This document shows, one piece after another, positions 1 to 4,626 of a stretch of DNA of 5,670 nt. Within the stretch, counting starts at the first letter, position 1. Every line of letters starts with the position of its first letter. The stretch is from JBLHKS01 sp047620505. GTDB taxonomy: Bacteria > Verrucomicrobiota > Verrucomicrobiia > Verrucomicrobiales > DEV007. The translations under genes were made by a program, and so were the position numbers. The notes under the pieces are model-generated. The model had not been told where the DNA came from and ran no database searches. It saw nothing but the letters and a program-made list of their open reading frames with translations. Location of the stretch: positions 1 to 5,670 of the forward strand of contig JBLHKS010000331.1 in the NCBI GenBank assembly GCA_047620505.1, given 5' to 3'.

Positions 1-2
1 TA

Positions 3-329
3 TCCAAATACGGCGCCCGCTCCATCGTCCTCCGCGCCCGGTTCGAGGAAGCCCTCGCCCTCTTCGCTGATGGCGACGACGCCCGCCTCGACTTTGTCTA
101 CATCGACGGCTACGCCCATCAAGGCAACGAAGGCGGCGAAACCCTCCGTCAATGGTGGGAAAAAGTCCGCCCCGGCGGCATCCTCGCCGGACACGACTAC
201 CATCCCAAGTGGGAGAAAAATCTCGCCGCCGTCGACGCCTTTCGCGAGGCCAATGCTGATCAGATCCGCGAGTTCCAAATCACCGCCAACGATCCCTTTC
301 CGTCGTGGGTGGCGGTGAAAGGCGAGTAA
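3..329 (+). CDS. Class I SAM-dependent methyltransferase, C-terminal part (5' end outside window)
   Basis: An open frame enters from the left edge and ends at TAA 327-329, giving the last 108 residues. The core DFVYIDGYAH, then EGGETLRQWWEKVRPGGILAGHDY in outline, matches the second half of the Rossmann fold in the Methyltransf_24-type class I methyltransferases: an acidic strand-4 motif (YIDG), then the KVRPGGILAGHDY strand-5 region common in sugar or small-molecule methyltransferases. The SAM-binding glycine loop would lie upstream and is not visible. The substrate cannot be told. Third positions are strongly GC-rich, as expected for a real gene. A second, diverged copy of the last 56 codons lies at 785-958, beyond the hicBA pair. 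The family assignment is fairly sure, the substrate is not. Confidence 0.85.
   Translation, partial: SKYGARSIVLRARFEEALALFADGDDARLDFVYIDGYAHQGNEGGETLRQWWEKVRPGGILAGHDYHPKWEKNLAAVDAFREANADQIREFQITANDPFPSWVAVKGE
153..320 (+). repeat. Direct repeat of methyltransferase 3' end, copy 1 (copy 2 at 785-952)
   Basis: Bases 153-320 align with 785-952 without gaps at a constant offset of 632. The first 74 bases are identical and 11 of the remaining 94 differ, so 157 of 168 match. Upstream of 153 and 785 similarity stops abruptly. Downstream the copies end with different last codons and stops (GGC GAG TAA versus AAG TGA). Eight of the 11 differences are synonymous, which suggests both copies evolved as coding sequence for some time. 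The repeats enclose hicBA. Confidence 0.95.
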
Positions 330-344
330 CGCCACTGGCCGAAG

Positions 345-373
345 TTGCCAAGCCCTGCCCGGAGCGGTAGACT
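345..373 (+). promoter_or_regulatory. Candidate sigma70-type promoter for hicBA
   Basis: TTGCCA (345-350, 5 of 6 to the consensus) is followed by a 17-base spacer and TAGACT (368-373, 4 of 6). It sits in the 50-base gap between the methyltransferase stop and hicB. Transcription would be expected to start about seven bases after the -10 box, at or next to the A of the hicB ATG at 380, so the message may be leaderless. GGAGCGG at 361-367 could alternatively act as a ribosome binding site from a promoter further upstream, but its 12-base spacing is long. Confidence 0.45.
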
Positions 374-379
374 CGCGCC

Positions 380-577
380 ATGACCATCAAGGCGATCGTG
401 CATCCGGAAGAATCCGGGGGATACTGGGCGGAGGTTCCCTCACTTCCCGGCTGTTTTACGCAAGGCGACACCCTTGAGGAACTTGAGGCGAACATTCAGG
501 AAGCAGTCGCCGCCTGGCTCCTGGCCGGTGAACCGGACGACACGTCCGCGGAACAGGTTCTTGAAGTGGCGGTATGA
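380..577 (+). CDS. hicB: HicB-type antitoxin
   Basis: This 65-residue protein has the typical HicB start: IHPEE-like residues 7-11 (VHPEE), GGYWAEVPSLPGCFTQGDT (residues 13-31) and then the helix TLEELEANIQEAVAAWL. That is the partial RNase H-like fold of the UPF0150/HicB antitoxin family. HicB binds and neutralises the HicA mRNA interferase. The protein ends soon after the helix and lacks the C-terminal helix-turn-helix or ribbon-helix-helix domain of longer HicBs such as that of E. coli. If the pair represses its own promoter, this protein would need another way to do so. Its stop overlaps the hicA start (ATGA at 574-577), which implies translational coupling. Order antitoxin then toxin. 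The start at 380 fits the family N-terminus; no strong Shine-Dalgarno precedes it. Confidence 0.92.
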   Translation: MTIKAIVHPEESGGYWAEVPSLPGCFTQGDTLEELEANIQEAVAAWLLAGEPDDTSAEQVLEVAV

Positions 578-780
578 AATCCGTCCCTGGAAAACGGCTC
601 GCAAAATTGGCCCTTGGCAAGGGATGGGAGTTGAAGAGGGTGAACGGGAGCCATCATGTGTTCACCAAACCAGGACGAAGAGAGCGGCTCGTAATCCCGA
701 TTCACGGAAACAAATCTCTCAAACCCGGTCTCCAATCCGCCTTGATGAAAATCATCCCTGTCAGCGATGACGAACTCTAG
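574..780 (+). CDS. hicA: HicA-type mRNA interferase toxin
   Basis: This 68-residue protein matches the HicA family (YcfA-like, a small double-stranded-RNA-binding-like fold that cleaves mRNA and tmRNA independently of the ribosome). Diagnostic pieces are the N-terminal helix SVPGKRLAKLALGKGW, the strand ELKRVNGSHHVF with the catalytic-type histidine in GSHH (residues 25-28), the strand RLVIPIHGNKSL, and a final helix ending at VSDDEL. Length is normal and no key residue is missing, so the toxin looks intact. It overlaps hicB by four bases. Its 3' end runs straight into the second methyltransferase tail, whose repeat begins only four bases after the hicA stop. Confidence 0.92.
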   Translation: MKSVPGKRLAKLALGKGWELKRVNGSHHVFTKPGRRERLVIPIHGNKSLKPGLQSALMKIIPVSDDEL

Positions 781-784
781 CAGC

Positions 785-958
785 TGGTGGGAAAAAGTCC
801 GCCCCGGCGGCATCCTCGCCGGACACGACTACCATCCCAAGTGGGAGAAAAATCTCGCAGCAGTCGATGCCTTCCGCGAGGCCAACGCGGATCAGATCCA
901 CGAGTTTCAAATCACCGCCGACGATCCCTTTCCGTCGTGGGTGGTGGTGAAGAAGTGA
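785..958 (+). pseudogene. Headless second copy of the methyltransferase 3' end
   Basis: The sequence encodes WWEKVRPGGILAGHDY and continues to WVVVKK, then TGA at 956-958. It is homologous over 56 codons to the methyltransferase at 3-329, with three amino-acid changes in the aligned part (R to H, N to D, A to V) and a shorter C-terminus. The SAM-binding half is absent, so it cannot be a working enzyme. An in-frame ATG at 767, inside the end of hicA, could give a 63-residue peptide by coupling, but nothing suggests a function. It may be the true end of a gene split by hicBA, or the tail of a tandem paralogue whose front was lost. Confidence 0.85.
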
Positions 959-984
959 ATCGTCAGGTCGCGATGGTGTCCGCT

Positions 985-1008
985 GTCAGTCAAGAAATGA
1001 TGACTGAC
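985..1008. repeat. Perfect 8-bp inverted repeat between methyltransferase tail and IS remnant
   Basis: GTCAGTCA (985-992) and TGACTGAC (1001-1008) are exact reverse complements around an 8-base loop. The hairpin lies 26 bases after the methyltransferase-tail stop. It has no following T-run, so it is not a classical terminator. It could be a leftover of the sequence at the IS truncation point. Confidence 0.4.
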
Positions 1009-1027
1009 CCCGCCCTGCTGATTCTGG

Positions 1028-1567
1028 GTGATCCTGGCTGAAGAAATAGATCCACCAAAGGATCTAGATCCCATTCGGTGGATCTTACTGACGAGCATGG
1101 AAATTGCGAGTTTCGAAGATGCGCAGAAGATTTTGAAACTCTACTTGGCGAGGTGGGAGATCGAAGTATTCCACCGCGTCCTTAAAACCGGTTGCCATGT
1201 CGAGGAGATCCAACTCAAAGGGAAGCAAGCCGTGTTCTCTTGCCTGGCTCTCTACATGATTGTTGCCTGGCGTATCTTGTATATCACGCATTTAAGTCGC
1301 CAATGCCCCGATCTTCCATGCTCGGTTGTATTTGAAGAGGCAGAGTGGAAGTCTGCGCTGGCCATTGCTCGCCCAGTCGCAAAAGGAAAATTCAAATCAG
1401 CTAACGAGCCGCCTCTAAGTGAGATAATTCAAATCGTCGCCGAGTTCGGAGGTCATTTAGGACGCCGGGGAGATCATCCGCCAGGTGCACAGTCTCTCTG
1501 GCAGGGATTATCCAGGCTTCGAGACTTTGCGATTGCATGGGCGAGCTTTGGCGTCCCGAAAACGTAG
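1028..1567 (+). pseudogene. IS4-family transposase, C-terminal fragment
   Basis: The 179-residue frame holds the end of the catalytic core of an IS4-family, IS50-group transposase, which is usually about 450 residues. The signature Y-(2)-R-(3)-E-(6)-K is exact in YLARWEIEVFHRVLK (Y39, R42, E46, K53 counting from the GTG at 1028). It corresponds to Y319, R322, E326 and K333 of Tn5 transposase. The last catalytic acid is thus kept, but both catalytic aspartates lie in the missing N-terminal part. The C-terminal GGHLGRRGD and LWQGLSRLRDFAIAW motifs are also typical of this group. The GTG at 1028 is only the first possible start after the upstream stop, not a native start. Inactive remnant. Confidence 0.88.
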
Positions 1568-1749
1568 AGCATGACAAAGATAAGAGAGGCGGTTGCTGGC
1601 AGCAGGCTACCGCGATTTGGCGTGCTCGGAAGCCATGAACAGATTCGCAAAACGGCCTTGGAGTAAGCCCGCCACACAAGCGCTCAATCTGTAGAGAAGG
1701 CAATAGGGTAGATTTGACTTTAGCACTCAAGCCGAGTTTCGAATGGCAG

Positions 1750-1768
1750 AAATGTGTATAAACATCAG
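1750..1768 (-). repeat. Right terminal inverted repeat of the IS
   Basis: Read on the minus strand, 1768-1750 is CTGATGTTTATACACATTT. It matches the Tn5 outside end CTGACTCTTATACACAAGT at 14 of 19 positions, including the terminal CTGA and the TTATACACA core (the core also resembles a DnaA box, as in IS50). It lies 183 bases after the transposase stop and fixes the element's right boundary at 1768. Confidence 0.8.
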
Positions 1769-1793
1769 GGTTCAAACCCCGTTCCTACCCGAT
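1769..1793 (+). other. tRNA T-arm-like sequence abutting the IS end
   Basis: Immediately after the IS end comes GGTTCAAACCCCGT, which contains a canonical T-loop (TTCAAAC) and a 3' T-stem CCCGT, then TCCTACC in the position of the 3' acceptor strand. The 5' part of the T-stem would have been replaced by the IS end. No CCA follows (CGA instead), and no other tRNA parts can be found in the window. It may be the 3' remnant of a tRNA or tmRNA gene cut by the IS, or chance. Confidence 0.2.
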
Positions 1794-1805
1794 TAGGCAA
1801 TTCGG

Positions 1806-2687
1806 TCATTCTGATTCGCGCTTAATGCGTTCCTGCTTAAAGACCGTCTCTTCACCTATGAAAAAATCCTTTTCCTGATTGTAGATTGCCGTATCCGAGA
1901 CGGAGTGCGATACCCCAAAAAATTTGAACGCTGCGCCGATATTGTCGTGCGCTATACAGTCCTTGTAGGTGGTCCTGCTTTGGCCCACATCCGCCACGCC
2001 GCCATCGATGGAGCCATTCCAAGCGATTTCGGCACCCTCCACGTCCATCTGAACCTCCTCGTGAGCGCTGATACCTTCGTCGGCATTGGAAAGGGCTCTG
2101 ATATTCTCCAAGCGGATGCCGACCCAGTTTCCATGAATATTGAATCCGTCGTTGGCCGCGTGCATGGCTGTGATATTTTTAACGATGATGTGCGAGCAGG
2201 CGATCGTCACACAGCTTAGTCCGGGCTTCGAAGGCACGTAGATTCTGGCATCGCCCGGTCGCTTGCCTTCCGGCCACCGGAAATAGATCAACCCTTCGCT
2301 GGTGCAGCCCATCTGCCCCGGCTTCAAATCGGAGGGCTGCGCGTAGAGGTGCCCCTTTGAAAAAGCAATTGCTCGTTTACCGCCTTCCCGAGCGATGGTG
2401 ATGGGGATCTCGTCCACAAACAATCCTGTGAATTGCCCGCCAGACATGGGCTCGGCTCCGGAGATCGGCGCAGTCGAAGTCCACACTTCGCCATTCTTCT
2501 TCCAGACATGACCCGTCACATCAACACCGAGATCAATGATCACGCCTTTTCCATCGAACACCGCTGGATTTTTCGCCGTTCCCCCCTCAGTTAGTCTTAA
2601 CGGTTTTTTTGAAATCTCGCCAGCCTCCAAATCTGAAAAGAGTGCCGAAATGGCGGCACAAACGACGATCGCGCGAATAGAGTTCAT
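1806..2687 (-). CDS. Exported right-handed parallel beta-helix protein
   Basis: This 293-residue protein starts with a signal peptide (MNSIR, hydrophobic AIVVCAAISALF, possible cleavage after LEA at residue 22). Residues 25-155 contain FDGKGVIIDLGVD and the Trp-rich VWKKNGEVWTS segment, a pattern seen at the front of beta-helix carbohydrate-active or structural proteins. Residues 158-275 form successive rungs such as SHIIVKNITAMHAANDGFNI, GIRLENIRALSNADEGI and YKDCIAHDNIGAAFKFFG, typical of pectate-lyase-like or NosD-like right-handed helices. No catalytic set can be named, so a polysaccharide-lyase role is only possible. It probably acts in the periplasm or outside the cell. The ATG at 2685-2687 has no clear Shine-Dalgarno. 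The gene is transcribed towards the IS remnant and stops 37 bases short of it. The helix is short for the family, so an older C-terminal loss is conceivable. Confidence 0.75.
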   Translation of the reverse strand: MNSIRAIVVCAAISALFSDLEAGEISKKPLRLTEGGTAKNPAVFDGKGVIIDLGVDVTGHVWKKNGEVWTSTAPISGAEPMSGGQFTGLFVDEIPITIAREGGKRAIAFSKGHLYAQPSDLKPGQMGCTSEGLIYFRWPEGKRPGDARIYVPSKPGLSCVTIACSHIIVKNITAMHAANDGFNIHGNWVGIRLENIRALSNADEGISAHEEVQMDVEGAEIAWNGSIDGGVADVGQSRTTYKDCIAHDNIGAAFKFFGVSHSVSDTAIYNQEKDFFIGEETVFKQERIKRESE

Positions 2688-2707
2688 GAGGTAACTAGGA
2701 TTTTTGA

Positions 2708-2905
2708 AGTGTTGAAAACATTCAGCCTAACAGTGTTAATAGTATCGGTCGATATTGGATAGTCAATGTTACTATCACGGAGCCGAAGTCCACAGTTTTC
2801 CGTCGCCCACTCGACCAGGAGCTTCAGGATGAATGGGTTGCGGCGATGGATCGGTTGAAAGGCTTTGACCGTGCGGCCAATGATTCGTGGTTTTTTCCAT
2901 CATAA
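2708..2905 (+). pseudogene. Possible gene remnant in the intergenic region
   Basis: The frame is open from just after TGA 2705-2707 to TAA 2903-2905. Its last 40 codons read like protein (TVFRRPLDQELQDEW, then AAMDRLKGFDRAANDSW) with fairly GC-rich third positions. There is no proper start, the first part overlaps the promoter region of the opposite gene, and I do not recognise the family. It may be the 3' end of a lost gene. Elsewhere in 2688-3107 I see no supported gene; a 51-codon frame at 3032-3187 is discussed in the findings. Confidence 0.2.
2739..2766 (-). promoter_or_regulatory. Candidate promoter for the beta-helix gene
   Basis: On the minus strand TTGACT (2766-2761, 5 of 6) is followed by a 16-base spacer and TACTAT (2744-2739, 4 of 6), about 50 bases before the ATG at 2687. 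The surrounding DNA is AT-rich compared with the window, as expected for a promoter region. Confidence 0.4.
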
Positions 2906-3107
2906 CTCGCTGATATTTTGGAAGTCTTGATTACCCGATATGATTTCTTATCCTATCGGATGTTCAGGGTAGGTTGATCTTCTCAGTGGACAAGGAAGCA
3001 CTTCGGAAGTGAAAGGGGTAGAGGCTTCTCAATGACGTTTGTGCGCGGTCGCCATCAAACCCAGCAGCTGTTGGCGGCCGAGGAGGGCCGTCGATGGAGC
3101 GAGAACC

Positions 3108-3353
3108 TTACGGGAGCCGTTTTTGTCACGACTATTGCCTTCGTGACGTTACGGGAGCCGTTTTTGTCACGACCATTGCCTTCGTGACGTTACGGGAGCC
3201 GTTTTCGTCACGACTATTGCCTTCGTAACGTTACGGGAGTCATTTTCGTCACAACTATAGCCTCCGTAACGTTACAGGAGTCGTTTTCGTCACAACCATT
3301 GTCTCCGTAACGTTACGGAAGTCGTTTTCGTCACAACTATTGCCTTCGTAACG
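3108..3353. repeat. Six tandem 41-bp repeats with palindromic junctions
   Basis: Six head-to-tail 41-base units begin at 3108, 3149, 3190, 3231, 3272 and 3313, with five further bases (TTACG) of a seventh. Each starts TTACGGGAG or a variant, then has TTTT(C/T)GTCAC, ACTATTGCCT-like sequence and CGT(A/G)ACG. Across each junction, the last 7 bases of one unit and the first 5 of the next form CGTAACGTTACG, a perfect palindrome at 3224-3235, 3306-3317 and 3347-3358, and one mismatch away at the other three. There are no unique spacers, so it is not CRISPR. The unit length is not a multiple of three, so it does not code for a repeat protein. Units 1-3 and 4-6 form two sequence classes. Confidence 0.95.
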
Positions 3354-3382
3354 TTACGAGACCTCTCACTGACGTGGTGTTG

Positions 3383-3458
3383 TCCGTAGAGGTGGCTTCC
3401 AGCCGCTGTTTTTTGCTCGGTGTTGGCTCTCTCGGCGGCTGGAAGCCACCCCTACGGA
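3383..3458. repeat. Long inverted repeat, 24-bp arms
   Basis: Arms 3383-3406 and 3435-3458 are reverse complements at 23 of 24 positions (mismatch 3390/3451) around a 28-base T-rich loop. The arm core is GTGGCTTCCAGCCGC, which is itself partly symmetrical (GGCTtccAGCC). It begins 30 bases after the tandem array and ends 102 bases before the ATG at 3561. The compact, all-hairpin form resembles REP-like or MITE-like interspersed elements. In RNA it would be a strong hairpin, without a following T-run. Confidence 0.85.
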
Positions 3459-3560
3459 GCCCTCGCGACCGTTTCGAACTGTTGGGGTGACACCGATTTT
3501 CACCGGGCTGACATTTTCTTCTTGACCGGCTTCGGCATTTTCCGACAAACTGAGCGCGCT

Positions 3561-4445
3561 ATGAGAGACCTGAGGAATTATCTGTTGAACAGCTTCAACG
3601 ATCCGGGCATCAGCATGAATGAATTGCTGGCGGGCGCGACGGATCATCTCGGAAGACTGAGCGCCCGGAACGGGGCCGGGAAATGGACGGCGCGAATCGC
3701 GGCGACTTCTCCGGCGCTGCAAGCGGTGCAGGGGGCGCTGACCGATGACCTGAGCAAGAAGGCAAACCGGGAGGCGCGGGTGTTGGCGAAGACGAATTTC
3801 CGGGAGACCAACGTGACCAGTGAGCTGAACAAACTGCTCGGCGGGGTGACGCTGCATTTCGGGAAGGATTCGCCGGAGCTGCGCCAGGTGTTTGCGGATG
3901 GGTTGACGGCGTTCAACCGGGCAACGGATGACGGGCTGAAGCCGCTGCTCGACCAGTTGGCGATCGAAATCACCAGCCTGCAGGCGGCGCTGGGGGCGAT
4001 GGTGGTGACGATTGCGACGGATTTGCGGGATGCATGGGAGGCGATTTACTCGGCGAGCGAGGATGCGACGGCGCAGAAGACGATGATTCAGGAAGAGAAG
4101 AACGCGGCACGCGCGGCGCTGCAACGGGAGCTGTTTATCACGTTGATGCACGTGGGTATCGAGCACGTGGATGAGCCGGATATGTTGGGCAGTTATTTCA
4201 TGCCGCATCTGTTCGGCGGACCGGCGATCTCCGGCACCGGTGGCGGCGGCGGTATTGGTGGTGGTTCCGGTGGAGGCGGCGGGGCGAGTTCGAGTTTTCC
4301 GAGCAGTTCGTCTTTTCCGCCGTCGAGTTCGAGTTCGTCGTTCCCGATTCCGCCGAGCAGTTCGTTCTCGAGTTCGTTTCCGAGCAGCAGTTCATCGTCG
4401 AGTTCGTTTCCGAGCAGTAGTTCGTCGTCGAGTTCGGGGCCGTAG
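3561..4445 (+). CDS. Hypothetical protein with helical body and Gly/Ser-rich tail
   Basis: I do not recognise the family. From the ATG at 3561 the protein has 294 residues. Residues 1-218 are charged and rich in predicted helix (for example the ELLAGATDHLGRL, LDQLAIEITSLQAALGAMV and QEEKNAARAALQRELF stretches). Residues 219-242 are Gly-rich (GTGGGGGIGGGSGGGGG) and act like a flexible linker. Residues 243-294 are mostly serine broken by FP or FPIPP at near-regular spacing. No signal peptide or membrane segment is seen from this start. The frame is open back to a GTG at 3420, but that start would sit inside the long inverted repeat, and the GC-rich coding pattern and sensible protein begin at 3561. 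No clear Shine-Dalgarno. The body could be a cytoplasmic helical bundle, and the tail a linker or surface-active region. Any role is unknown. Confidence 0.7.
   Translation: MRDLRNYLLNSFNDPGISMNELLAGATDHLGRLSARNGAGKWTARIAATSPALQAVQGALTDDLSKKANREARVLAKTNFRETNVTSELNKLLGGVTLHFGKDSPELRQVFADGLTAFNRATDDGLKPLLDQLAIEITSLQAALGAMVVTIATDLRDAWEAIYSASEDATAQKTMIQEEKNAARAALQRELFITLMHVGIEHVDEPDMLGSYFMPHLFGGPAISGTGGGGGIGGGSGGGGGASSSFPSSSSFPPSSSSSSFPIPPSSSFSSSFPSSSSSSSSFPSSSSSSSSGP
4371..4430 (+). repeat. 30-bp tandem duplication within the Ser-rich tail
   Basis: Bases 4371-4400 and 4401-4430 match at 28 of 30 positions. Each encodes SSFPSSSSSS-type sequence, and the unit is a multiple of three, so change in copy number would lengthen or shorten the tail without a frameshift. 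Both differences are silent serine-codon changes (AGC/AGT and TCA/TCG). Similar but shorter AGTTCG and TCGTCG runs fill 4288-4370. Confidence 0.85.
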
Positions 4446-4491
4446 GCCGAATCGCGCTAATTTTCGTTGGCCTCAACGACTCATTTCGTAG

Positions 4492-4544
4492 ATTCGACTG
4501 GTAGTCGAATTCAGCGCCTCCACGACTTCGATTGGCAATCGAAG
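4492..4544. terminator. Two tandem perfect hairpins, possible terminator or processing element
   Basis: ATTCGACT-GGT-AGTCGAAT (4492-4510) and CTTCGATT-GGC-AATCGAAG (4526-4544) are two 8-bp perfect stems with 3-base loops, 34 bases apart centre to centre. They align as diverged copies of one element. They lie 46 bases after the stop at 4445 and before the sulfatase. No T-run follows either stem, so classical intrinsic termination is doubtful; 3'-end protection or a protein-binding site are alternatives. Confidence 0.5.
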
Positions 4545-4626
4545 CCACGCTCTCCTGACCGATCGCTATTGCTGTATTGCTGACGAACGGAGTTGAGCGC
4601 CGGCGCGTTTCGATTGCGCTGCTTCT

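Larger units (their letters stand above)
1022..1768 (+). mobile_element. 5'-truncated IS4-family (IS50/Tn5-like) insertion sequence
   Basis: The element keeps about the last 40 percent of a Tn5-type transposase (1028-1567), a 180-base non-coding stretch after it, and a right terminal inverted repeat at 1750-1768. No matching left end is present, and the transposase frame is closed by TGA at 1019-1021. The left boundary is therefore a deletion or recombination junction somewhere near 959-1027. The right end is precise. IS50-type elements make 9-bp target duplications; the adjacent 9 bases would be 1769-1777, but with the left end gone the duplication cannot be confirmed. The element cannot move by itself. 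Confidence 0.8.

Noticed and set aside
70..318. Thr/Ser/Pro-rich frame on the plus strand
   Set aside because: It is a shifted reading of the methyltransferase gene; the frame beginning at position 3 matches a known family.
496..813. 105-codon minus-strand frame across hicBA
   Set aside because: It is the antisense of two well-supported genes and shows no family features.
1401..1775. 124-codon minus-strand frame
   Set aside because: It is antisense to the end of the transposase and reads through the IS terminal repeat; composition is not protein-like.
1905..2219. 104-codon plus-strand frame
   Set aside because: It lies wholly opposite the beta-helix gene, which has a signal peptide and repeated rungs.
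3000..3012. CACTTCGGAAGTG palindrome as a terminator
   Set aside because: The stem is only five or six pairs, has no T-run, and follows no supported gene.
3108..3353. CRISPR array
   Set aside because: Units are contiguous 41-bp tandem repeats with no unique spacers, and no cas genes are in the window.
3420..3560. N-terminal extension of the Ser-tailed protein from GTG 3420
   Set aside because: This part starts in the loop and right arm of the inverted repeat and has no start signal; the ATG at 3561 is a better start.
3366..4208. 280-codon Arg-rich minus-strand frame
   Set aside because: It is the antisense of the 3561-4445 gene and overlaps the long inverted repeat; its Arg/His/Pro-rich composition is typical of a shadow frame in GC-rich DNA.
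4171..4491. Arg/Val-rich plus-strand frame
   Set aside because: It is a shifted reading of the serine-rich repeats.
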